A stretch of 64,000 nucleotides of DNA. Source: G965213525 sp965213525 (GTDB lineage: Bacteria > Actinomycetota > Acidimicrobiia > Acidimicrobiales > Poriferisodalaceae). Positions 25,348-32,648 of the stretch are shown in pieces; the stretch's first letter is position 1; each line of letters opens with the position of its first letter. A program made the translations under genes and the position numbers. Location of the stretch: positions 744,001 to 808,000 of the forward strand of contig OZ243889.1 in NCBI GenBank assembly GCA_965213525.1, given 5' to 3'. Under the pieces are notes generated by a model that saw only the letters and a list, made by a program, of their open reading frames with translations, searched no databases and had not been told where the DNA came from.

Positions 25348-25778
25348 GGCGCCGCCCCTGCGCGTGGACGCCGCTGTGGCGGTGCCTGCGACGGCAGACC
25401 GATCCTTGCGGTGGGGCCGGCGGGGGCCTACGGTGTCGCACGGCATCGAGCCGAGTCGGAAGGTCGTCGACGACCAGCTGACAAGGCCCGCAGCCGAACG
25501 AACGACACGGCGACCAGCGCGACGCACGCTTCGGAGACGGAGCGGGCCGACGATCGTAGGCCGGCTCCGTTCGAGCACACCTGCTCGAAGGGGGTCGGCT
25601 TCTTCGCGTTCGAGCCGCTCTGACGAGCCGCACCAGGAGACGCCGTGACGCCAACGCCGACCGAGACGCACCGACGGTCCGCACGCCCCGCCGCCCCACC
25701 CACGACCGCAACGGTCCGGTCTCTGCTAGTCGACGCGGCTCGGGGCACGTCTGGCACCTCGGTGGGGGGACGGCGGTG
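25348..25778. other. 431-bp gap before dabB with an inverted repeat
   Basis: No convincing gene. The only clear structure is a perfect 8-bp inverted repeat at 25570-25589, TTCGAGCA and TGCTCGAA separated by CACC. It is unlike the known mycobacterial LexA box (TCGAAC-N4-GTTCGA), and could be an operator for the downstream carbon-uptake genes. The rest is GC-rich unstructured sequence. Confidence 0.4.
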
Positions 25779-27368
25779 ATGTCGGGTCTGACCATCGGTG
25801 TGCTGTTGGCTCCCCTCGCCTTCCTCGCCGTGGCCTTCCTGGCCACCCGCCACCCCGGGGTGGCCCCCTGGCCGGTGCGCGGCGCCGGGCTCGCCGCCGG
25901 GGTGGTTGGCATCGCCGTGGCCGTCGTGGCCGGGCTCGTCGTGGCCCTCGACGGTCCGGTGCGCACCCCGACCCTCGGGGCCGGGGGGCTCGGCCTGTCG
26001 ATCCGCCTCGACGCCCTCAGCACCGTGATGCTGGGGATGATCACGGTGCTGGCGCTGGTGATCTTCCACTACAGCTCCACCTACCTCGACGGCGACCCAC
26101 GACACGGCAGCTTCCTCGGACGTCTCGCCGGCACCGTGGCCGCCGTCGAGGTGCTCGTCCTCGCCGGCAACCTCGTGCTGATCGTCCTGGCGTGGGTGGC
26201 CACCAGCCTGGCGCTGCACCGCCTGTTGCTCTTCTACCCGGACCGGCGGCGCGCCGTGCTGGCCGCCAGGAAGAAGTTCGCCGCCGCTCGCGTCGGTGAC
26301 CTCCTGCTCGTCATCGCCGCCGTGGCCCTGTACGTCCGCTACGACACCGGCGATCTCGGCGCCCTGGCAGCGGCCATCGGCGCCGACGGCGTGGTCGGCT
26401 GGCAGCTCGGAGCGACCCAGCTCGCCGCGGTGTGCATCGCCGTCGCCGCGCTGTTGAAGTCCGCCCAGTTCCCCACCCACGGCTGGCTGGTCGAGGTCAT
26501 GGAGACGCCGACGCCGGTGTCGGCGCTGCTGCACGCCGGCATCTTGAACGCCGGGCCGTTCCTGGTCATCCGCCTGGCCCACGTCACCGACGGCGCGGCA
26601 CTGGCGAACGTCGTGCTCATCGTCGTCGGCGGGCTCACCGCCGCGTTCGCCTCGGTCAGCTTGTTGACCCAGCCCTCGGTCAAGGTGGCGCTCGGATACT
26701 CCAGCGCGGCCCACATGGGGTTCATGCTGTTGGTCTGCGGGCTCGGGGTCTACCCGGCGGCGCTGTTGCACCTGGTCGCCCACAGCTTCTACAAGGCCCA
26801 TGCGTTCTTGGCCTCGGGCAGCGTCATCGACGAGGCCAAGGCCAGCGGGGTGCGCATCCCCTCGCGCCTCGGCAGCCCGGCGCGCATCGGGGCGAGCCTG
26901 GCGGCCGCCCTCGGGCTGTACGCCGCCTTCAGCCTAGTCTGGGGCACCCAGTACGTGCGTGAGGCGACGCTGCTGCTGCTCGGGCTCATCCTGGTGCTCG
27001 GCGTCACCCAGCTGCTCGCTCCCACGCTCGACTCAGCCGCAGGGCCCGGGGGCGTGGCGGTGACCGCTGGCCTGGCGCTGGCGGTGGTGCTGGCCTTCTT
27101 CACCCTCGAATCGGGCGCCCACGAGCTGCTCGATCACACCCTGCCCGAGTCGGCGTCGCGAGGGCTGGTCGAGCTCGTCGTCGCCGCCGGGGTCGTCGCT
27201 GCGTTCGCAGGGGTGGTGGGGACACAGATCGTCGACCCGACACGGGCCTCGACCGGCCGGCGGCGGGCGTTGGCGGTCCACTTCCGCAACGGCTTCTACG
27301 CCAACGCCCTGCTCGATCGTGCCGTCGGTGCCCTGCGCACCCCCGGTGACGCCCGAGCGGCTCGATGA
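25779..27368 (+). CDS. dabB: DabB: NuoL-like subunit of the dissolved inorganic carbon transporter
   Basis: 529 residues and about 13 membrane helices; proton-translocating antiporter family (NuoL/MrpA-like). The hallmark SAQFPTHGWLVEVMETPTPV and SALLHAGILNAGPFLVIRLA block includes the conserved Glu and Lys of the ion channel (LLKSAQFP). With DabA it forms an energy-coupled CO2-to-bicarbonate trapping complex in the membrane. No other complex I genes are nearby, and dabA follows with an ATGA overlap, which settles the assignment against a respiratory NuoL. GTG at 25776 and ATG at 25779 compete; ATG has the better distance from GGGGGGA. Confidence 0.9.
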   Translation: MSGLTIGVLLAPLAFLAVAFLATRHPGVAPWPVRGAGLAAGVVGIAVAVVAGLVVALDGPVRTPTLGAGGLGLSIRLDALSTVMLGMITVLALVIFHYSSTYLDGDPRHGSFLGRLAGTVAAVEVLVLAGNLVLIVLAWVATSLALHRLLLFYPDRRRAVLAARKKFAAARVGDLLLVIAAVALYVRYDTGDLGALAAAIGADGVVGWQLGATQLAAVCIAVAALLKSAQFPTHGWLVEVMETPTPVSALLHAGILNAGPFLVIRLAHVTDGAALANVVLIVVGGLTAAFASVSLLTQPSVKVALGYSSAAHMGFMLLVCGLGVYPAALLHLVAHSFYKAHAFLASGSVIDEAKASGVRIPSRLGSPARIGASLAAALGLYAAFSLVWGTQYVREATLLLLGLILVLGVTQLLAPTLDSAAGPGGVAVTAGLALAVVLAFFTLESGAHELLDHTLPESASRGLVELVVAAGVVAAFAGVVGTQIVDPTRASTGRRRALAVHFRNGFYANALLDRAVGALRTPGDARAAR

Positions 27369-30217
27369 GGAGACCCACCGACGGCGCCCCACCCCCGGCC
27401 AGCCCGGTCTCTGCCCCACCCCCGGCCAGCCCACCCCCAGCCAGCCCGGTCTCTGCCAGCCCGGTCTCCGCCACCGACCACACCCCGAACGACCTCGCCG
27501 CGCACCACGACGGAGCACCGCCCATGAGCCCCCACCCGACCGCCGAGCCCGCAACCGACCGGGACGCACGGCGTGAGGCCGTGCGCAGAGCTTGCGGGCG
27601 GATCGCCCCGGTCTGGCCGTTGGAGAGCTTCGTGGCGGTCAACCCCTACCTCGGCATGGCCGAGCTCACGCTGTCTGAGGCCGCCCGGCGCCTCGCCCAG
27701 GTCGCCGGCGCACAGACCTCGATGCCCGCCGCTCACTACCTCGACGCCCTCCAGGCCGGTCGGATCGCCCTCGAAGACGTGGCCGAGGCCCTGGCCGCCG
27801 ATCCGGGATGCCCCTTCGCATCGGTCGATCAGGTCATCGCCACGGCACGACGCAGCGACGCCGGCCCCACCGAGCCGACCGTCCCGACGGTGGCCCGGGT
27901 GGCTGGCGACCTGGGGGGGCGGGACTGGTCGCACCTCGCCGGCGACCGGGTGTCGGCGTGGGCGGCCGCCCACTTCGACGCCGGCCAGGCGATCTGGCGT
28001 TCGACGAGCCGTGACCTCGGGCCGTTCGCCTCCTGGCGCGCCGAGGCGCTGGTCGACCGCACCGTCGACGTGATGGGCCTGCGACGCTTCCGCGCCGCCG
28101 TCGCCGCCTCGCCCGTCGACCACGGCGAGGCCCTCGAGGCTGGGCTCGACCGCCTGGGGGTCAGCGGAGACGAGGCCGAGCTCTACCTGCACCGGCTGAT
28201 GATGGAGGTCGGCGGATGGTCGGCCCACGCCGCCCGGATCGTGTGGGACGCCGGGCTCGCCGGGCACCACGACGACACCCTCGAGCAGTTCCTGGCCGTG
28301 CTCGTGACGTGGGAGGCGGCCCTCCTCGACGCCGTGGAGGATCCGCGCCTGGCCGGGGCGTGGCGAGAAGCGCTGGGCACGATCGGTACCGACGGCTCGT
28401 CGCCCGAGCCCGGGGTGACGGCCCGGGCCATGCTGCAGGAGGCGGCCGATCGAGCCGAGCAGCGGCGCCTGATCACCGAGATGGACGCCCACGCCGCAGG
28501 GTTGACCCTCAACAGCGCGACGGCCAACAAGGCGAACGTCGACGCCGAGACCGCGTCGGCCACCAGATCGACCGGCGCATCCCCCGGGTCGCCCGAGGTC
28601 ACAGGTCCGGGGCGGGCGCAGGCGGTGTTCTGCATCGACGTCCGCTCAGAGGTGCTGCGGCGCCACGTCGAGGCGGTGTCCCCACACGTCGCCACCGTCG
28701 GCTTCGCCGGGTTCTTCGGCTTCCCGATCGAGTACGTCCCCCTGGGGCACCGCTCCGGTGGGGCGCAGTGCCCGGTCCTGCTCACGCCCAGCCACGTGGT
28801 CGGCGAATCGACCACCGACGAGCGACGCCTCGACGACGCGCTCGAGACCCGCCGACGGGCCCACCTGGTCCGGCGGGCCTGGAAGTCGTTCAAGATGGGG
28901 GCGGTCTCGTGCTTCAGCTTCGTCGGGCCCGTCGGCCTCATCTACCTGCCCAAGCTGGTGACCGATTCGCTCGGGCGCACGCGACCGGTCGCTCGCGCCG
29001 AGACCGAGGCCCTGGCGGCCTGGGCGCAGGCCGCTCGGGGGCCCGACCTGTCTGGGCGCCGCCCCGACGCGCTCACCGCCCCCGAGGCGCCACGCACCGA
29101 CCAGCCCGGCGCGCCGAGCGCCGAAGCGGCGATGGACCGCATCATGGACGACGTGGCCGATGCCGCCTGGGGCATCCCCCCGGCCGACCGGATCGATCTG
29201 GCCGAGGGCGCGCTGCGGGCCATGTCGCTCACCGAGGGCCTCGCCCGGCTGGTGCTCATCACCGGTCACGGGCCGAGCACGGTCAACAACCCCTATGACA
29301 GCGGGTTGGCCTGCGGCGCGTGTGGTGGTCGCACCGGTGAGGTCAACGCCCGGGTGGCCGCCGCCGTGCTGAACGACCCCGAGGTGCGCGCCGGGCTGGC
29401 CGAGCGGGGCATCGACGTCGGAGACGACACCACCTTCGTGGCCTGCCAGCACGACACGACCACCGACGACGTCACGGTCTTCGATCGCCACCTGGTCCCG
29501 GCGGGCCACGCCACCGACCTCGCGGCCACCGAGGCCGACCTCGCCGAGGCGGGACGCAGGGCTCGACGCGAGCGGGCCGGGCGCCTCGGCATCGACCCGG
29601 CGGGTGACGTCGACGCCGAGGTGCGGCGCCGCAGCGACCACTGGGCCCAGGTGCGCCCCGAGTGGGGCCTGGCCGGGTGTCGCACGTTCGTCGTCGCACC
29701 CCGCGCCCGCACCGAGGGGCTCGATCTGGGCGGGCGTGCGTTCCTCCACTCCTATGAATGGCGGGCCGACGTCGGCTTCGGGGTGCTCGAGCTGGTGATG
29801 ACCGCCCCGATGGTGGTGGCCAGCTGGATCAGCCTCCAGTACTTCGCGTCCACCGTCGACAACGACGTCTTCGGTTCTGGCAACAAGACGTTGCACAACG
29901 TCGTCGGTCGCACCGGGGTCCTCGAGGGCAACGGCGGCGATCTGCGTGTCGGCCTGCCGTGGCAGTCGGTGCACGATGGCGTCGCCTTCCAGCACGAGCC
30001 GCTGCGACTGAACGTCGTCATCGAGGCGCCGATCGAGGCGATGACCGACGTGCTCTCCCGCCACGACGGGGTGCGGGAGCTGTGTGACCACCGTTGGGTG
30101 CAGCTGCTCGCCATGGACGACGGGGGCCGGATCGCCCACCGCTACGTCGGCGATCTGTCCTGGCGGGCGATCGACCCGGCCTCGACGTCGGACCGGCCCG
30201 CCGAGGCCGCCTCGTAG
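27365..30217 (+). CDS. dabA: DabA: DUF2309 inorganic carbon transporter subunit
   Basis: 950 residues, beta-carbonic-anhydrase-like catalytic subunit. The four zinc ligands known from Halothiobacillus DabA have matches here: C423 and D425 in VFCIDVRSE, H635 in ITGHGPSTVNNPYDS and C650 in GLACGACGG, with H635-C650 spacing of 15 as in the reference. The arginine after the first pair (R427) is also kept. The first 52 residues are Pro/Ala/Ser repeats from short duplications. An internal ATG at 27524 (MSPHPTAEP) could be the true start, although the ATGA overlap with dabB supports 27365. It has no membrane helix and is expected to sit on DabB. Confidence 0.92.
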   Translation: MRRPTDGAPPPASPVSAPPPASPPPASPVSASPVSATDHTPNDLAAHHDGAPPMSPHPTAEPATDRDARREAVRRACGRIAPVWPLESFVAVNPYLGMAELTLSEAARRLAQVAGAQTSMPAAHYLDALQAGRIALEDVAEALAADPGCPFASVDQVIATARRSDAGPTEPTVPTVARVAGDLGGRDWSHLAGDRVSAWAAAHFDAGQAIWRSTSRDLGPFASWRAEALVDRTVDVMGLRRFRAAVAASPVDHGEALEAGLDRLGVSGDEAELYLHRLMMEVGGWSAHAARIVWDAGLAGHHDDTLEQFLAVLVTWEAALLDAVEDPRLAGAWREALGTIGTDGSSPEPGVTARAMLQEAADRAEQRRLITEMDAHAAGLTLNSATANKANVDAETASATRSTGASPGSPEVTGPGRAQAVFCIDVRSEVLRRHVEAVSPHVATVGFAGFFGFPIEYVPLGHRSGGAQCPVLLTPSHVVGESTTDERRLDDALETRRRAHLVRRAWKSFKMGAVSCFSFVGPVGLIYLPKLVTDSLGRTRPVARAETEALAAWAQAARGPDLSGRRPDALTAPEAPRTDQPGAPSAEAAMDRIMDDVADAAWGIPPADRIDLAEGALRAMSLTEGLARLVLITGHGPSTVNNPYDSGLACGACGGRTGEVNARVAAAVLNDPEVRAGLAERGIDVGDDTTFVACQHDTTTDDVTVFDRHLVPAGHATDLAATEADLAEAGRRARRERAGRLGIDPAGDVDAEVRRRSDHWAQVRPEWGLAGCRTFVVAPRARTEGLDLGGRAFLHSYEWRADVGFGVLELVMTAPMVVASWISLQYFASTVDNDVFGSGNKTLHNVVGRTGVLEGNGGDLRVGLPWQSVHDGVAFQHEPLRLNVVIEAPIEAMTDVLSRHDGVRELCDHRWVQLLAMDDGGRIAHRYVGDLSWRAIDPASTSDRPAEAAS

Positions 30218-30220
30218 CGT
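30215..30220 (+). promoter_or_regulatory. Candidate -10 element (TAGCGT) built on the dabA stop codon
   Basis: The TAG stop of dabA forms the first half of TAGCGT. The next start (ATG 30241) is 20 nt downstream with GCGAGG between, giving a short leader. Confidence 0.4.
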
Positions 30221-30240
30221 CGCCAGGGCACGGCGAGGCC

Positions 30241-30675
30241 ATGAGGACCCGGCGGCTGCGCGTCTCGATCGTCGGAGTCGCCATCGTCGCCTACGCCTGG
30301 TGGGTCGCGGGCCTCGACGCGTTCACCGTCACGATCCACCTTGCGCTGGCCCCACCGGTGGTGGCGGTGTTCGTCCTGGCACTGCGCACCTCGGCGCGGC
30401 GCCGATCGCTCCCGGGTGGCGGGCCGCCGTCTGACGACGACGACGCCGGCGGCCTCGACCGGGGCGGCGGTGTGACGCCCCCGGTCACGCGCTGGGTCGC
30501 AGTGTCGGCCAGCTTGACGGCCGTGCAGCTCTACGCCCTGGCGAGCGGGGCCGGGAAGCAGCGCTCGCAGCGTCCGACGATCAGCTGGCTCGCCGACCAG
30601 ATCGACCTGCGACCAGGCGTCGCCGCCCTGTTCGTGGCATGGGTGGCCGCCGGCTGGTACCTGGCCCGCCGGTGA
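30241..30675 (+). CDS. Small multi-pass membrane protein, unknown function
   Basis: 144 residues, unrecognised. Hydrophobic segments lie at about 9-25 (IVGVAIVAYAWWVAGL), 30-48 and 88-105, and one at the C-terminus (VAALFVAWVAAGWYLARR). A charged, Asp-rich loop (DDDDAGG) follows the second helix. It follows dabA by 23 nt and overlaps the next small membrane gene by GTGA, so these two are cotranscribed. Whether they belong to the carbon-uptake system is unknown. Confidence 0.7.
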   Translation: MRTRRLRVSIVGVAIVAYAWWVAGLDAFTVTIHLALAPPVVAVFVLALRTSARRRSLPGGGPPSDDDDAGGLDRGGGVTPPVTRWVAVSASLTAVQLYALASGAGKQRSQRPTISWLADQIDLRPGVAALFVAWVAAGWYLARR

Positions 30676-30878
30676 TCGCCGAGGCCCTGGTGGTCGCCTA
30701 CGTTGCCGTCGTCGCCGCCGGGCTGGCCGTCGAGGTCACCGCCCGACGCGAGGGATCGGGCGCCGCCACCCTCGACGCCGCCGTGGCCCGCCTGCTCGTG
30801 GTGCCCGGGGTCCGGTGGATCGTGCTCACCGGGTGGGTGTGGCTGGGTTGGCACCTGTTCGCCCGGTCATCTCGCTGA
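30672..30878 (+). CDS. Small two-helix membrane protein, unknown function
   Basis: 68 residues: helix 1 ALVVAYVAVVAAGLAVEVTA, a short loop with REGSG, helix 2 VRWIVLTGWVWLGWHLFAR. GTG start overlaps the preceding stop. It resembles short actinobacterial DUF-type membrane proteins ending in a Trp-rich helix, but I cannot name a family with certainty. Convergent with mug, 44 bp away. Confidence 0.65.
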   Translation: MIAEALVVAYVAVVAAGLAVEVTARREGSGAATLDAAVARLLVVPGVRWIVLTGWVWLGWHLFARSSR

Positions 30879-30922
30879 CCGGACGGCCCGCAGGCTGGCC
30901 ACGCCGCCCGGCCCACGCCCGC

Positions 30923-31510
30923 TCAGCGCGCCTCCTGGTCGTCCTCGCCGAGGACGCCAGCGGCGACGGCGGCCCGCCGGTACCACTCGGCGAGGCTGTC
31001 GATGGTCTCGTGGGCGTTCAGGCCGCTCGGGTTGGGCACGACCCACAGCTCGGCGGGCCCGAGGCGTTCCTCTTGGGGCCCAGCGGTGGCGACACGCCGC
31101 CGGAAGGCCTGACGGTAGGCGGTGATGCCCGCCACGGCCACCACCACCGGGCGGATCTCCTCGGCGAGGGCCAACAGCCGCTCGGCCCCGGCTGACAGCT
31201 CGTCGGCGCCCACCTCGTCGGCCCGTGCGGTCGCCCGAGCGACGAGGTTGGTGATGCCGACGCCTCGTCGCCAGAGGTGCTCGACGTCGGCGTCGGCGAG
31301 GCCGCCGGTGTGGGGGAACGGGCGCTCGATGATGCCGGCCCGGGCCAGCGCCGGCCAGAACCGGTTGCCAGGCCGAGCGAAGTGGGTGCCGGTGGCTGCG
31401 GTCCACAGGCCCGGGTTGATGCCGACGAAGATCAGCCTGGTGTCGTCACCGATCAGGTCCGGGACCGTGGCGTCCCGGTAGGTCGCCAGCTCGGCCGCCG
31501 AGAAGCCCAC
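30923..31510 (-). CDS. mug: Mismatch-specific uracil/thymine-DNA glycosylase (Mug/TDG)
   Basis: 195 residues. FVGINPGLWTAATGTHFA carries the GINPG motif with the catalytic Asn of the Mug family, followed by RPGNRFWPAL. The C-terminal NPSGLNAH matches the DNA-intercalating loop. It removes uracil or ethenocytosine from mispairs. The GTG at 31510 is chosen because TACGGT lies seven bases upstream, a leaderless promoter, and because conserved sequence begins shortly after. It lies 28 bp downstream of the LigD-type gene on the same strand. Confidence 0.9.
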   Translation of the reverse strand: MGFSAAELATYRDATVPDLIGDDTRLIFVGINPGLWTAATGTHFARPGNRFWPALARAGIIERPFPHTGGLADADVEHLWRRGVGITNLVARATARADEVGADELSAGAERLLALAEEIRPVVVAVAGITAYRQAFRRRVATAGPQEERLGPAELWVVPNPSGLNAHETIDSLAEWYRRAAVAAGVLGEDDQEAR

Positions 31511-31517
31511 GTCGGTG

Positions 31518-31523
31518 ACCGTA
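31518..31523 (-). promoter_or_regulatory. Candidate leaderless -10 element (TACGGT) of mug
   Basis: Minus-strand TACGGT is followed by seven bases and the mug GTG. It lies between the end of the LigD-like gene and mug, so mug may be expressed separately from it. Confidence 0.5.
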
Positions 31524-31538
31524 CCTGCGGGGCGACGC

Positions 31539-32498
31539 TCAACCCCGGCCGGTGGCGCGACCCCGGGCCCGGCGTCGACCCTCAGCCATGGCGGCCGAAC
31601 GTGGGGCGGGGATCGCCTGGCCCTCGTCGACCAGCTCGGGGGGGAGGCCCTGGGCCTCGGGCATCGCCTCGGCCCACGGGTCGCGATCCCCGAGCTCCTC
31701 GACGGCTCGGCGCATCGTGAGCTGGGCGGGGTCGAGGTCGCCCAGCTCGTCCCAGGCCACCGGGAACGACACGGGTGCACCGGGCCGAACTCGAGGGCTG
31801 TAGGCCGCTGCGACCGAGGCCGCACCGACTCGCGACGCGTCGATCATGACCTTGCCGGCTCGATCATCACGCAGGAACGCCGTCGTCAGCCTGCCCGGAT
31901 CGAGGGCCTCGGCCCGTGCTGCGATCGCCCGGGTCGCCGCGGCGGCCTCGTCGCTCGTCGTGGCGTCCGACACCGGGACGCACAGGTGCACCCCCTTCGC
32001 CCCGCTGGTCTTGACCGCGGCGCCGAGCCCGACGTCTCGCAACGCCTGGCGGACCGTCATCGCAGCCTCGACCGCCCGGGCGAACGCCGCCGCCGGGGGC
32101 GGGTCGATGTCGAGCACGAGGTGCGACGGTCCGTCGCCGGTGATCCGCACCAGCAGGGGGTGCAGCTCGACGGCTCGCTGGTTGCCCAACCACAACAGGG
32201 TCCGTAGGTCATCGCCGACGGCGTAGGTGATCTCACGGCCCGAGGAGACCGCCCACCGCGTCGTCGTGTGCACCCAGTCGGGCGCCGAGCGGGCCACGTC
32301 GTGTTGGACGAAGGGCCGTTGGCCGGGGCGGGTGCGCAGCACGGTGAGCGGGCGGTCGGCCAGGACCGGGATGAGGCGATCGGCCACGGCCTCGAAGTAC
32401 TCGAGGAGATCCCGCTTGGTCGCGCCGGCGTCGTCGAACAGCAGATCGTCGAGGTTGGTGACCCGGACCCCTGCCCACGAGCCGGCGGCGTCGTTCAC
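31539..32498 (-). CDS. ligD: Stand-alone LigD-type polymerase/primase domain protein
   Basis: 319 residues, corresponding only to the PolDom of multidomain LigD used in bacterial end joining. Landmarks: VTNLDDLLFDDAGATKRDLL (N-terminal block), FVQHD, HLVLDIDPP (catalytic Asp pair) and AVKTSGAKGVHLCVPV, plus the RDDRAGKVMIDASR segment near the third Asp. No ligase, nuclease or Ku gene is in the window. The GTG start is overlapped by the stop of a 14-codon upstream frame. Actinobacteria often have such PolDom-only paralogues that act with separate ligases. Confidence 0.88.
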   Translation of the reverse strand: MNDAAGSWAGVRVTNLDDLLFDDAGATKRDLLEYFEAVADRLIPVLADRPLTVLRTRPGQRPFVQHDVARSAPDWVHTTTRWAVSSGREITYAVGDDLRTLLWLGNQRAVELHPLLVRITGDGPSHLVLDIDPPPAAAFARAVEAAMTVRQALRDVGLGAAVKTSGAKGVHLCVPVSDATTSDEAAAATRAIAARAEALDPGRLTTAFLRDDRAGKVMIDASRVGAASVAAAYSPRVRPGAPVSFPVAWDELGDLDPAQLTMRRAVEELGDRDPWAEAMPEAQGLPPELVDEGQAIPAPRSAAMAEGRRRARGRATGRG

Positions 32499-32539
32499 GA
32501 CGGCTCACGGCTGCGTGCTGGGCTCGAGTGGTCGGCCAT
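32495..32539 (-). CDS. Possible 14-residue leader peptide ahead of ligD
   Basis: The ATG at 32539 follows GAGGTGAGCTC, a fair ribosome site, and encodes MADHSSPARSREPS. Its TGA stop overlaps the ligD GTG (GTGA). A TAGCGT -10 candidate lies upstream at 32562-32567 on the minus strand. The start of ligD itself has no ribosome site, so coupling to this leader would explain its translation. Confidence 0.4.
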   Translation of the reverse strand: MADHSSPARSREPS

Positions 32540-32561
32540 GAGCTCACCTCGGTGTGAGCCC

Positions 32562-32567
32562 ACGCTA
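32562..32567 (-). promoter_or_regulatory. Candidate -10 element (TAGCGT) of the ligD leader
   Basis: TAGCGT on the minus strand lies 22 nt before the leader ATG. A 6-bp inverted repeat (GCTCAC and GTGAGC, 32542-32559) covers the presumed transcription start and the ribosome site. Confidence 0.4.
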
Positions 32568-32648
32568 CCTCGCCGGGCGGTCCGAGCCGGGTGTCGCGCC
32601 ACGCCTCGCAGGGGCAGACGCAGCTGGCGACGGGGCGGCTCGTGGCGC

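Noticed and set aside
24825..25481. Protein frame running through the tRNA-Pro gene
   Set aside because: Overlaps a perfect tRNA cloverleaf and the mpsC gene in another frame.
25570..25589. LexA/SOS box
   Set aside because: Arms TTCGAGCA/TGCTCGAA do not fit the mycobacterial TCGAAC-N4-GTTCGA consensus.
25779..27368. Respiratory complex I subunit NuoL
   Set aside because: No other nuo genes and direct coupling to dabA identify it as DabB.
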